Part shown: positions 39,312-47,399 of the stretch, piece after piece
Position numbering within the stretch: position 1 is the first letter of the stretch
Layout: each line of letters opens with the position of its first letter
NCBI RefSeq assembly: GCF_003610195.1
Contig: NZ_RAPO01000001.1
Span: 496,001-560,000 of the forward strand
DNA from: Halopiger aswanensis
Lineage (GTDB): Archaea > Halobacteriota > Halobacteria > Halobacteriales > Natrialbaceae
DNA: 64,000 nucleotides
Direction: 5' to 3'
Translations under genes and position numbers: made by a program
The notes under the pieces: generated by a model
What the model saw: only the letters and a program-made list of their open reading frames with translations
The model's database searches: none
Told to the model about the DNA's origin: nothing

Positions 39312-39782
39312 TTACTCCTCGTCGATGAGGTCCTTCGCAACGTCGTAGGAGTACGTAAAGTCCGGCTCGAGCTCGTCACCGCGGTAGTAGTCGACGAGAC
39401 GGCGGACCTTCGACTCCGTGTTCTGCAGGGCGCGCTTGTTCTGGTAGTCCTGCGGGTTCTGCTGGACGTGCTCGCGCAGGCGCACGGCGCGCTCCATCAG
39501 GTTGTACAGGTCCTCGGGGATGTCCGACGTAGCGTCGTTCTCCTCGAGGATCTCGGTGACCTTCTTCCCGGTCGCCAGCTTGACGTCCGGGATGGGCGTG
39601 CCGGTGACGCCTTCGTCACGCAGCTTCATCCCGATCTGACTCGGGTCGTAGCCCTGCTCTGCTAGTTCGACGACGCGGTCTTCGATGTCCTCCGCGTCGA
39701 CGTCGCTCCACTCCGGAGGTTCGTCTGCCGCCGGCTTGTCCGAACCGGACGAGCCGCGACGGCGGGTGTGCATTCGTGCCAT
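39312..39782 (-). CDS. rps15: 30S ribosomal protein uS15
   Basis: The 156-residue protein has the archaeal uS15 start 'MARMHTRRRGSSGSDKPAAD' and the core 'LRDEGVTGTPIPDVKLATGK', then 'DLYNLMERAVRLREHVQQNP' and 'NKRALQNTESKVRRLVDYYR'. It binds the central domain of 16S rRNA. The ATG at 39782 matches the family; an earlier in-frame ATG adds unrelated residues. It leads the likely operon uS15, RecJ-like, pcc1, eS1. Confidence 0.95.
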   Translation of the reverse strand: MARMHTRRRGSSGSDKPAADEPPEWSDVDAEDIEDRVVELAEQGYDPSQIGMKLRDEGVTGTPIPDVKLATGKKVTEILEENDATSDIPEDLYNLMERAVRLREHVQQNPQDYQNKRALQNTESKVRRLVDYYRGDELEPDFTYSYDVAKDLIDEE

Positions 39783-40017
39783 TGTTCGAGGATAGGAACC
39801 GCACTGACCGCACGATGACGCGACAGTCGCGGATACGGCTCGACGACTGTCGGTGCACTTCCGCAATCCCAAGTCGCCCCGAATAGCGGGCGACGCAGTC
39901 AGATTTGCGGCCGTGCGCTTCCCACCGTCGCTTTCGCCGGGACGAACTAAAGCGTTTCTAGGTCAGCACGCGCAGCGGACCGTGCCAGTGATTGACTCCA
40001 CGACCTCGAGAATTTCG

Positions 40018-40060
40018 AGGGGTTTATCTATCCGTCCGGAATACTATGGAATGCGAACGA
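40018..40060 (+). promoter_or_regulatory. Promoter of tRNA-Ala
   Basis: A box-A-like 'GTTTATCTA' sits about 31-39 bases upstream of the tRNA 5' end, the expected spacing for an archaeal RNA-gene promoter, followed by a GC-poor stretch ('GGAATACTATGGAATG') leading to the start. The gene has no other promoter-like element upstream. Confidence 0.5.
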
Positions 40061-40132
40061 GGGCTCGTAGATCAGAGGTAGATCACTCCCTTGGCATGGG
40101 AGAGGCCCCGGGTTCAAATCCCGGCGAGTCCA
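40061..40132 (+). tRNA. tRNA-Ala (anticodon GGC)
   Basis: The acceptor stem pairs GGGCTCG (40061-40067) with CGAGTCC (40125-40131) and includes the G3:U70 wobble pair that marks alanine tRNAs. The anticodon arm CTCCC-TTGGCAT-GGGAG holds anticodon GGC, decoding GCC. The T arm reads CCGGG-TTCAAAT-CCCGG with the invariant TTC. CCA is not fully encoded. The D arm fits 'GTAGATCAGAGGTAGATCA'. All four arms close, giving 72 bases with no intron. Confidence 0.97.
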
Positions 40133-40542
40133 CTACCGTTTCTTCGTTGTGCTCAGGGATCTACATCGGAAAGAGTAGCGTAACTCGGGCCGCGTTTCTG
40201 CCAGCTAATTTCCTGTAGTCTACTCGAGCGCGTTTCGCCTCAGTGAACCGTTCAACCGATTACGCGGCCGATATCGCGAGTGATAGTCGCTGTCAATGAA
40301 CTGACTCGAGCCCCCACAAAGAACCCCTGAACAGATCAGGCAAAGGGCTACGCGGATCGACGGCACAGGTACGGATGACCTGCCTTCGGTTCGTTCCCGA
40401 CCCTGTCGAGGGCAGGTCGAAGCGCAGTCACCGCTGAGCGATCCGTCCACTGGGGGCGCGGGCCGCGCGCAATACCCCTTTCCCGCTCGATGTCCGCACG
40501 CCGCACGTAGGAGAGCGACCGCCGTCGGACGGCGCGAGTGCG
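40133..40542. other. Non-coding stretch after tRNA-Ala with one 8-bp hairpin
   Basis: No convincing coding frame was seen in this 410-base stretch. It holds a perfect 8-base inverted repeat (GACCTGCC at 40377-40384 and GGCAGGTC at 40411-40418) enclosing 26 bases with a weak inner TCGG/CCGA stem. It could be part of a small RNA or a terminator region. The tRNA 3' end is not duplicated nearby, so no integrated element is indicated. Confidence 0.4.
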
Positions 40543-40914
40543 TCAACTCTCGTTCTCCTCCGTCTCGTTTTCTTGGGCGCTCGTTTCGTTGTCCGTCGCT
40601 GCGTCCGTGCCGTTTTCCACGATGCTGCTTTCGTTTTCGTCCTCCGTAGCGTTTCTCTCCGTCGACGCTTCGCTCTCGGAGTCGTTCTCGCCGGACTCGT
40701 TCTCCGTCGTCGGATCGTCTTCCGGATCCTCGCCTTCCGGTTGGGCGGGCTCCTCCGGGGTTTCCTCGACGTCGGTGTTTTCGGGCTCGTTCTCATCGTC
40801 CTGGGAACAGCCCGCGAGCGCAGTCATCGAGCCGGCTGTGGCCAGCCCGAACAGCCGGAGCGTCCGGCGACGACCCAGCGGCGAGCGGTCCGTCTCGAGT
40901 GGCTCGTCGGTCAT
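40543..40914 (-). CDS. Acidic Tat-type lipoprotein, unknown function
   Basis: The 123-residue precursor has an Arg-rich head ('RRRTLRLFGLATAGSMTALA') and lipobox 'LAGC' (Cys36), so it is exported, probably by Tat, and lipid-anchored. The mature part is entirely low complexity: Glu, Asn, Asp, Ser and Thr repeats with several Asn-x-Ser/Thr sites that could be glycosylated. It looks like a disordered surface anchor or spacer. The ATG at 40914 is chosen for the signal. Function unknown. Confidence 0.6.
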   Translation of the reverse strand: MTDEPLETDRSPLGRRRTLRLFGLATAGSMTALAGCSQDDENEPENTDVEETPEEPAQPEGEDPEDDPTTENESGENDSESEASTERNATEDENESSIVENGTDAATDNETSAQENETEENES

Positions 40915-40991
40915 GTGGTAGTGACACTCGAGTGTCGGGGATAGCCCCTGTGCTTGCGAGGGGCTCGAGGCGCGACGGCAGGGCCGTGCGC

Positions 40992-41138
40992 TCAGAGCAG
41001 CAGCGAGACGACGGCAAGCACGAGGAAGACCAACACGAGCCACTTCCCGACGGCCATCGAGAGTCCGGCGACGTTGCCCGCACCGAGTGCGCCGGCGATG
41101 ATCGCGATTACGAAGAACATGAGTGCAAGTTCTAACAT
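40992..41138 (-). CDS. DUF1328-like small membrane protein (48 aa)
   Basis: The 48-residue product 'MLELALMFFVIAIIAGALGA...' has two hydrophobic helices joined by 'GNVAGLSMAVGKW', the pattern of DUF1328/YtjA-type proteins, which are often stress-induced in bacteria and common in haloarchaea. Function is not established. It is too short for most gene callers but has a clean start at 41138 and stop at 40992-40994. Confidence 0.75.
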   Translation of the reverse strand: MLELALMFFVIAIIAGALGAGNVAGLSMAVGKWLVLVFLVLAVVSLLL

Positions 41139-41643
41139 ATCCGTTTAATCGAGTGGAGAACTGAAACCGATTCGGCCTGAACATGCCGCCGTAGCTGCGT
41201 GCAGCGGCTGTATCGAGTTCAGGCCGGATGACCTCTCGACGGCAGCGACTGTCGTTCGCAGGACGGAGACGGGGATCGACACGGCAGCGAGGTCTCGCCA
41301 GCGATCGAGGGTCCCTGATCGGCTCTCGATACTCGAGACGGACTCGAGTCGCCGATCGGCGAGCCGACAGCGCGTGCCGCCGCAGATTGACTCGAGCGAG
41401 GTGTTACTGGGAGTTGCCAATGCGCGCCGCTGCTCGAGGAGTCGACGTAGAAACGAACGTGAAAAGGGAGACGCACGCGAGCGATGGGTGCCCGATCGAA
41501 CGCGTCGCCCGCGATCGGTACCGGTTCCGGTTCCAGTTTCGAGGTTCCGGTTTTCGGATCCGGATCGTGCCGGTCCGAGTTTGGTCTGGGTTTGGGTCCC
41601 GGTTTGGACTCGAGTTCGAGTTGGGTTCGAGTCGGAAAGCAGC
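41139..41643. other. Non-coding stretch with degenerate GGTTCC/GAGTTC-type repeats
   Basis: No gene could be supported in these 505 bases; frames here encode Arg/Ser-rich sequence without motifs. From about 41513 to 41640 short units such as GGTTCCGG, TTTGGGT and GAGTTCGAGT recur in degenerate fashion on the plus strand, giving a G/T-rich low-complexity tract. It ends where the winged-helix gene at 41644-42039 stops. Confidence 0.4.
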
Positions 41644-42039
41644 CTACTCGTTGAGATGCGACCGGTAGCCCTTCGGTTCGAAGCCTCGCCGACAGATGAC
41701 GCGCTTTCGCCCGACCGTGATCGCGCTGATCTGGTTGTCGTCCTCCATGCGGTCGATGACGTCGGCGAGTCGGTCCTCGGACCAGCCGGTTTCCTCGCGC
41801 ACGGTCGATTGATCGACGCGCCCGCCGCGTTTGACGAGCAATCGGAGGATCTTGTCCTCGTCCTGGAGGTCGTGCTCGTCGACGCCGTACTCGATTTCTT
41901 CGGCGTAACTCAGCGTTTCGTCCTCGGGTGATTCGTCGGTCGATGCCTCGTCCGTCGTTGTGGACTCGTTCGGTGTCTCGTCGGTCGATTCGGTCGACCA
42001 GAGCGACGAGAGGCGAGCCCGGAGTGCACTCAGTACCAT
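41644..42039 (-). CDS. Winged helix-turn-helix protein
   Basis: The 131-residue protein has an acidic Ser/Thr-rich N-terminus (15-50) and a C-terminal winged helix ('EDKILRLLVKRGGRVDQSTV', 'REETGWSEDRLADVIDRMED' and the wing 'ISAITVGRKRVICRRGFEPK'). Its position after a hydrophobic start ('MVLSALRARLSSLW') might indicate weak membrane association. This type is a common haloarchaeal regulator of unknown target. The ATG at 42039 is the only good start in frame. Confidence 0.75.
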   Translation of the reverse strand: MVLSALRARLSSLWSTESTDETPNESTTTDEASTDESPEDETLSYAEEIEYGVDEHDLQDEDKILRLLVKRGGRVDQSTVREETGWSEDRLADVIDRMEDDNQISAITVGRKRVICRRGFEPKGYRSHLNE

Positions 42040-42248
42040 GTGTCTACCCTCGATTGTCCGTACAGGAGCCTGAACACGCAGTTACATTGATCTTCTGTCT
42101 TATCGGTTATATTTCTGCTGCCGGCAGGTGGTGACAGGCCGTCCGCATCTCGAGTTGTCAGGCCCCGTTGCGAAGGTCGATTACCTTGCAACCTGCAAGG
42201 TCGCTATCTCCTCGATTGCCCGATAGATACCGGCAGCAACGCCGACGG

Positions 42249-42479
42249 TTACAGCTGATCCCGGACCCGTCTGACGATTTCGTCGACGTCGTACTCGTCT
42301 TCACTCTTATCGAAGATGACAGTATCGTCGACGCGGACGACGAAGACGCCGTCGGCACCCGTCGCGAGCGTGACCGCATCGAGTTGCTCGCCGAACGTCG
42401 ACAGCAGGGCGTGCTGGACGTCTTCCGCTCGTGACAAGAATCCACACGGAACGCAGTATTCGATCTCGACCGTCGGCAT
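42249..42479 (-). CDS. SelT/SelW/SelH-like (Rdx) selenoprotein-family protein
   Basis: The 76-residue protein begins 'MPTVEIEYCVPCGFLSRAED' with a CxxC pair (Cys9, Cys12) and continues with a thioredoxin-like beta-alpha-beta pattern ('AVTLATGADGVFVVRVDDTV'). The position of the CxxC in the first strand-loop matches the Rdx family, where it may act in thiol redox reactions. All codons are ordinary Cys, with no selenocysteine. The ATG at 42479 ('MPTVEIEY') is the family start. Confidence 0.82.
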   Translation of the reverse strand: MPTVEIEYCVPCGFLSRAEDVQHALLSTFGEQLDAVTLATGADGVFVVRVDDTVIFDKSEDEYDVDEIVRRVRDQL

Positions 42480-42557
42480 GCGCGACTGTTCACCGTCGGC
42501 GTACATATCCCTCGGGGTTGCAGCGAACGACGTAGCGTCGCGGGCCGCGAGCGGCGC

Positions 42558-43376
42558 TTACTGGACGAACTCCGGGACGCCGACCGACTCGGCGTAGCGA
42601 TCCGCGAGGTCCTCGAGCGTCTCGTGGTGGTTCGTCGAGTGGGGCGCGGTCAGCGGCGAGACGCTGATCCGGCCCTCGGCGACGGCGCGGCGGTCGGTGC
42701 CCTCAGGATCGGGGATTTCGTCGGGGTCCATCGACTCCCAGACTCGATCGTGGAGGTGGACGCGCTCGCCGTCGCGCTCGGCGTCCATCTCGTAGCGCTG
42801 GGAGGGGCGGGTGATCTCGACCGGCGCCGGCTCGCCGTCGGGATCCGCAACCGGGACGTTGACGTTGAGATACGCCGCGTGCTCGAAGACGTCGGTCTCG
42901 AGGGTGTGTTCGGCGAGGAACGAGGTAATTCGGGTCGCCTCGGCGTAGTCGTCCACCGAAAGGTCGACCGCCTCGAGCGAGGCGCCGTCGACGGGGACGT
43001 ACATCGAGGTCGCGATCGCGGGCACGTCGAAGAAGGCGGCCTCGACGGCGGCGCTGATCGTCCCCGAGCGGCCGAGGACGTACTCGCCTAAGTTCGCGCC
43101 CTTGTTACAGCCCGCGACGACGAGGTCGGGGAACGGCCCGAGTTCCGCGAGGCCGGCGACGACGCAGTCGGCGGGCGTCCCGTGGACCGCGTAGCCGAGT
43201 TCGTGCTCGCTGACGTCGACCTCGTGGGAGATCGACCGCCCGCAGGCGCTCTGGTCGTCGGCGGGGGCGACGACCGTGACGTTCGCGTATTCCGAGAGCG
43301 CGTCGTATAACGCGTACAGCCCGGTACTGTCGATCCCGTCGTCGTTGGTCAGCAGGATCTCGAGGGCGTCGCTCAT
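42558..43376 (-). CDS. surE: 5'-nucleotidase SurE
   Basis: The 272-residue enzyme shows SurE motifs 'ILLTNDDGIDSTGLYAL' (Asp12, Asp13 metal ligands), 'APADDQSACGRSISHEVDV', 'GTPADCVVAGLAEL' and 'VAGCNKGANLGEYVLGRSGT'. It dephosphorylates nucleoside 5'- and 3'-monophosphates. The C-terminus ('SVSPLTAPHSTNHHETLEDL') is the haloarchaeal form. The ATG at 43376 is in place; an in-frame ATG 63 codons upstream adds Arg-rich sequence. Confidence 0.93.
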   Translation of the reverse strand: MSDALEILLTNDDGIDSTGLYALYDALSEYANVTVVAPADDQSACGRSISHEVDVSEHELGYAVHGTPADCVVAGLAELGPFPDLVVAGCNKGANLGEYVLGRSGTISAAVEAAFFDVPAIATSMYVPVDGASLEAVDLSVDDYAEATRITSFLAEHTLETDVFEHAAYLNVNVPVADPDGEPAPVEITRPSQRYEMDAERDGERVHLHDRVWESMDPDEIPDPEGTDRRAVAEGRISVSPLTAPHSTNHHETLEDLADRYAESVGVPEFVQ

Positions 43377-43494
43377 ACCGTGTGGGTCGGAGGCCGGCGC
43401 GAAAAGCCCACCGTTTTGCGGCATTTTATCATAGCGGTACGACGGTACGTGTCGCGCCCGTCGTTCATTGCTTCGGATCAGAAGTGATGGGATC

Positions 43495-43802
43495 ACTACG
43501 AAAGCCCCTGTCGCTCTCGGTGGCTGCGACTCGCTTCGGTCCTCGTTACACTGCGGTCCTTGCATCGTCTCGCCGACCGAGAGCGACAGCCCCTTTCATT
43601 CCCGCCCGTGTCGCCTGACCGGCAAGCCACCGCTGGGTGGGAATGAAAGGGGCTGCCGCCATCCGGGAAGACGGACGACGTAAGCACGCGAGCGTAGCGA
43701 GCGCGCGCAGCGAGGTCTTCGCGAACGAAGTGAGCGAAGGGCAGCGAGACGCTTCGCGTCTCGCCAGGCCCTCGACCGGATGGCGGCAGGGGCTTTCGTA
43801 GT
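43495..43802. repeat. 308-bp nested inverted-repeat element with perfect 16-bp ends
   Basis: ACTACGAAAGCCCCTG (43495-43510) is repeated in inverted form at 43787-43802. Inside are further perfect inverted pairs: 14 bases at 43508-43521/43576-43589, 17 bases (CAGCCCCTTTCATTCCC) at 43587-43603/43639-43655, and 14 bases at 43653-43666/43776-43789. The right half holds short alternating AGCG/CGAA-type repeats common in haloarchaeal dispersed elements. No ORF encodes a transposase. It resembles a MITE-like or REP-like repeat between surE and the Rsm22-like gene. Confidence 0.8.
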
Positions 43803-43886
43803 ATTCGAATCTGCCGTTCAACCCGGAGATACGGAGATAGTAGCAGAAACAGTTCGATCGATCCGGAGCAGCGCTCGAGATGGACC

Positions 43887-45494
43887 TCAGGTAATTCGAT
43901 CGACGACGGTCTCCTCGTCGACGACCAGATTGTAGGCCGCCTCGTCGTCGTTCCAGAGCGCGAGGATCGATTCGAACGACAACACGTCGCCGTAGTCGGC
44001 CTCGAGCAGCGGCCGGTTGAGCGCGGTTTCCTTCGTGAGGACCGCGTAGTGGTCGACCTGCTCGCTGCCGTCGCTGATCTTGAACAGGGGGTTCGAGCGG
44101 CCGCTGTGGCGGCCGTCGCCGTCATTGTCGCTCAGCGAGCGGCTGAGTTTGGCCGCGACGAGGTCGATTCGGTTGGTGACGTGGCGCTCCATGTCGGCCA
44201 TCTTCGCCCAGTCGCTGGTCTCGAGCGCGATGTCGATCCGGCGTTGGCCGTCCAGCCGCAGCAGCGAGTAGGAGAACTGGACGTCGACGTTGACGAACTC
44301 GCCGGGGGCGTGCTCGGCGTCGCCCTCGGGCGTCGCCTCGTCGAGTTTGCGCTGGAAGGACGGCACCTCGAGGTCGGGCCGGACGTCGAACGACCAGCCG
44401 CGGTCGGCGGGGCGCTCGTCGGGCCAGAGGCGGACGGCGGGGCTGTAGACGGTGACGGTGCCGCGGCGGTTGCGAGCGCGGTCGGCGGTTTCGCCATCTC
44501 CGCGCTCGCCGTCGCCACCGTCCCCGCCGTCGCTATCCTCGAGCGCCTCGAACACGTCTCGATCCAGCAGCCGTTCGTCCTCGAGGGCTCGTTCTACCTC
44601 GCGCAGTTGGACGCTCGTGTTCTTGTCCGCGGGGGCCATCGCGAGCGCGGTGCCGTCGGGGGCGAGCCACTCGAGGGCGTCCCGCAGCACGGCTTCGGGG
44701 TCCTGCAGTTCGCTCAGGACGTTGCAGGCGAGCACGAGGTCGAAGCCGTCGTCGGGTGCGGTGGGGTCGAAGGTGTCATCCCCGCCGTCGCCGTCCCCCG
44801 ACACCGCCGCCGGATCGAACGCCTCGGCCGTCGTTCGATGAATCGTCGTGTGCACGTTCCGACCCGTCTCTCCCAGCAACTCCTCGAGCACGTCCGCGGC
44901 CGCGCTGGGCTCGATCGCGTGGTATTCGACCAGCGCGTCGTCGGGTAGGTAGTCGCAGAGTCCCAGCGCGGGGCCGCCGACGCCGGCGCCGATGTCGAGC
45001 ACGCGCAGGTCGCGCCCGAGCAGGCCGCGCTCGGCCAGCTCCGTCAGCGCGTACTGGACGGCCGCGTAGTAGGCCGGCAGGTGGTAGATCGCGTAGCCCG
45101 CCGCGACGTCGTCGTCGTACTCGACGCGGCGGCCCTCGAGGTAGCGGGACTTGAACCGCCGAATCGTCGATCGCAGCAGGTCGCCGGCCCCGTCCTGGTG
45201 CCAGTTGACGCCGTAGCGCTCGACGAGCAGGTCCTCGAGCGCCGTCTCGTAGTCGGCGGGGAACGCCCGCACCGGCCCCCGGCTGGGGGGAACGGGCTCG
45301 TCCTCGACGGGGACGAAGGTGCCGTCGTCGCGCTCGACCAGACCGAGGTCGACGGCGTCCTCCCGGAGATGCTGGCGGACGACGGCCGGATGGGGGTTCC
45401 CCGCGACGTACTCGCAGATCTCGTCGGGGTCGATCGGCCGGACGTTGCGCAGGTACTTCGCGTTCGATCGGATCGCCTCCCGTTGCTCGCTCAT
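43887..45494 (-). CDS. Rsm22-like SAM-dependent methyltransferase
   Basis: The 535-residue protein has a helical N-domain (1-150), a methyltransferase motif I 'LRVLDIGAGVGGPALGL' (about 163-179), 'VLACNVLSELQDPEAVLRDA' and 'RRGTVTVYSPAVRLWP', then a C-terminal region rich in 'FSYSLLRLDGQRRID' and 'PLLEADYGDVLSFESILALW'. This fits the Rsm22 family, which acts on small-subunit rRNA. The Cys motif that binds a 4Fe-4S cluster in mitochondrial Rsm22 is not apparent. An acidic Gly/Asp insertion lies at 310-330. It overlaps the TyrA-like gene by 4 bases (45491-45494). Confidence 0.75.
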   Translation of the reverse strand: MSEQREAIRSNAKYLRNVRPIDPDEICEYVAGNPHPAVVRQHLREDAVDLGLVERDDGTFVPVEDEPVPPSRGPVRAFPADYETALEDLLVERYGVNWHQDGAGDLLRSTIRRFKSRYLEGRRVEYDDDVAAGYAIYHLPAYYAAVQYALTELAERGLLGRDLRVLDIGAGVGGPALGLCDYLPDDALVEYHAIEPSAAADVLEELLGETGRNVHTTIHRTTAEAFDPAAVSGDGDGGDDTFDPTAPDDGFDLVLACNVLSELQDPEAVLRDALEWLAPDGTALAMAPADKNTSVQLREVERALEDERLLDRDVFEALEDSDGGDGGDGERGDGETADRARNRRGTVTVYSPAVRLWPDERPADRGWSFDVRPDLEVPSFQRKLDEATPEGDAEHAPGEFVNVDVQFSYSLLRLDGQRRIDIALETSDWAKMADMERHVTNRIDLVAAKLSRSLSDNDGDGRHSGRSNPLFKISDGSEQVDHYAVLTKETALNRPLLEADYGDVLSFESILALWNDDEAAYNLVVDEETVVDRIT

Positions 45495-46318
45495 GTAGAA
45501 TCACCGCCGTTGTCGCTGGTCGCCGTCGTCCGTGCGTCGGCGTCGCCGTTCTGCGCTCGATCCTGTGTCTGCCAGGTCGCCGCCGCCTCCCGGTACAGCG
45601 ATTCGAACTCGTCGGGATCGGCCGCGGCGATCGAGGCGGCGGCCTCGGCAACTGCATCGGCGCCGTCGAAGGCGGTCTGGATGTCGGCGTAGACCCGCGG
45701 CGTCCCCTCGGTCATCTGCTCGGTCAGCGTCGCCAGCCCCTCGTAGATCGGCGTCTCGAATCCCTCGGGGACCGGCTCGGCCGCGAGCGCGAACGAAAGC
45801 ACCGCGGCGTGGGTCGCCGCCTGCACCGTCTCCATGGCCTCGTCGTGCTCGCTCGCCGTCGTCTCGATGAGTTCGTTTCCGCGCTCCTCGAGTCCGGCGA
45901 GCACCTCATCGACCGTCGGTCCGCCGGCGTCGCGGACGACGGCGATCGAACCCGGCGCGCGTTCGGGTGCGAACAGCGGGTGCAGGCTGGCGCGCTCGAG
46001 GTCGGGCGCGTGTTCGGCCATCGCCTCGAGTGCGGGTTCCATCACGCCCGAGACGTCGACGACGGCCCGCTCGGCGCGGCTCGCGTGGGTCGCGATCGCG
46101 TCGGTGACGTGGGCCATCGGGACGGCGAGACAGACGACGTCGTAGTCGTCGCTCGCGTCCGCCCCGTCGGGCGCGAGCGGGGCGACCTCGGCGCCCTCGA
46201 CGGCGTCGGCGGCCGCCGCTGCGGCGTCGGGATCGACGTCGGCGAACGCGACGGCGGCGTCGACCGCGCGTCCGAACCAGGCGCCCATCGATCCCGCGCC
46301 GACGATCAGTACGTCCAT
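45491..46318 (-). CDS. tyrA: Prephenate/arogenate dehydrogenase-like protein (TyrA)
   Basis: The 275-residue protein has an NAD(P)-binding N-terminus 'MDVLIVGAGSMGAWFGRAVD' and the TyrA-type pattern 'VVCLAVPMAHVTDAI', 'VVDVSGVMEPALEAM', 'SLHPLFAPERAPG' with a conserved His. It would oxidise prephenate or arogenate toward tyrosine. The aroA gene of the same aromatic pathway lies at 60.8 kb. The acidic tail is disordered ('NGDADARTTATSDNGGDST'). It heads a two-gene unit with the Rsm22-like gene. Confidence 0.85.
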   Translation of the reverse strand: MDVLIVGAGSMGAWFGRAVDAAVAFADVDPDAAAAAADAVEGAEVAPLAPDGADASDDYDVVCLAVPMAHVTDAIATHASRAERAVVDVSGVMEPALEAMAEHAPDLERASLHPLFAPERAPGSIAVVRDAGGPTVDEVLAGLEERGNELIETTASEHDEAMETVQAATHAAVLSFALAAEPVPEGFETPIYEGLATLTEQMTEGTPRVYADIQTAFDGADAVAEAAASIAAADPDEFESLYREAAATWQTQDRAQNGDADARTTATSDNGGDST

Positions 46319-46475
46319 CGCCCGGTGCTACCGCCCGGGGTCGCAAAAGGCGTTCGATCGATTTCCTCATTTCCTCGCCCGTCACGCGAGTTACCGTCCG
46401 GTTCGAATCCGACCCCGAACATGTTGGATGTTGGCACGCACCAAACCATAAGCCGACCGTCCGCGTACTGGGGGT

Positions 46476-47207
46476 ATGGGATCGACCGAACGACCGACGT
46501 TTTCGTCCGACGCCAACCGACGGCTCTACGAGTACGTCGAACGCCACGGCACCGTCGAGCGCCACAAGCTTCGGGAGTACGTCTCAGTGTCGGCCGACGA
46601 GTTCGCATCGCGGCTCGAGGAGCTGAAGGCGGACGGCTATCTCGAGGAGGACGGCGGGACGCTTCGGATCGGGTTCGAGTTCGGGGCGGTCGCGGAGTAC
46701 GAAACCGACGACCTCGCGTTCGCGATTCGGCCGGGGCGCCACGACGATTTCGACGGCCTCATCGAGACCATCCGAGACGTGACCGACACGGAGACCTACG
46801 TCGTCGCGGAGACGGTCGCCGAAGAACTGCTCTACGAGAACGCCGTCACCAGGCACAACGCGGTCCGCTCGCGGGTGTTTTTCGTCGCGACGGTCGAGGG
46901 CGACGTCGTCGGCTGGACCCACCTCGAGCTTCCGCAGGTCGAGCGCCTGCGGGGGACCGCCCAGCAGACCGTCGGGGTTCGCGAGGCCTTCCGCGGGCAC
47001 GGCATCGGCAGCAAACTGCTCGAGCGCGGCGTCGAGTGGGCCGACGCCAACGGCTACCGGAAGGTCTACAACAGCGTTCCGGTCACCAACGACCGCGCGC
47101 TCGAGTTCCTGACCGACCACGGCTGGGACACCGAGGCGATCCGTCGGAACCACTACGCGATCGACGACGAACTGGTCGACGAGGTGATGATGGCGCGCGA
47201 GCTGTAG
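46476..47207 (+). CDS. Winged-helix/GNAT acetyltransferase fusion
   Basis: The 243-residue protein combines an N-terminal winged helix (about 12-65; 'HGTVERHKLREYVSVSADEF', 'LEELKADGYLEEDGGTLRI') with a GNAT domain (about 80-243) holding the acetyl-CoA site 'VREAFRGHGIGSKLLERGVE' and 'SVPVTNDRALEFLTDHGW'. The fusion suggests a regulator that also modifies a protein or small molecule. The ATG at 46476 follows a TATA-like 'CCATAAGCC' by about 25 bases. It is divergent from the tyrA-like gene. The substrate is unknown. Confidence 0.8.
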   Translation: MGSTERPTFSSDANRRLYEYVERHGTVERHKLREYVSVSADEFASRLEELKADGYLEEDGGTLRIGFEFGAVAEYETDDLAFAIRPGRHDDFDGLIETIRDVTDTETYVVAETVAEELLYENAVTRHNAVRSRVFFVATVEGDVVGWTHLELPQVERLRGTAQQTVGVREAFRGHGIGSKLLERGVEWADANGYRKVYNSVPVTNDRALEFLTDHGWDTEAIRRNHYAIDDELVDEVMMAREL

Positions 47208-47370
47208 CCGGTTCCGCCAGTCGTCGCTGTAAGCGGTGCTGAACGCCGCCACTCGCTCGCGGCTCGATTACTCGTCGGTCGGATTCCGTCCCAAAATACT
47301 GTTTCCTGTATGCGGTCGACAACAATAAGATCTGGACTCCGTCTCCGATTATGATACGGTTTCCGGAGCT

Positions 47371-47385
47371 ACATATACATATACC
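47371..47385 (+). promoter_or_regulatory. TATA-like element of the Lrp/AsnC gene
   Basis: ACATATACATATACC ends 15 bases before the ATG at 47400, with the core around positions -22 to -29. The spacing fits a leaderless or nearly leaderless transcript. It lies in a generally AT-rich 190-base gap that follows the fusion gene. Confidence 0.5.
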
Positions 47386-47399
47386 GTGTACTGATACGT

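Noticed and set aside
40220-40546. Open frame on the minus strand downstream of tRNA-Ala
   Set aside because: It is Arg/Ser/Pro-rich with no motif, no promoter and no plausible start context. It looks like a chance frame in GC-rich DNA.
41513-41640. G/T-rich repeats as a possible CRISPR or telomere-like array
   Set aside because: The units are short and degenerate, with no fixed repeat length or spacers.
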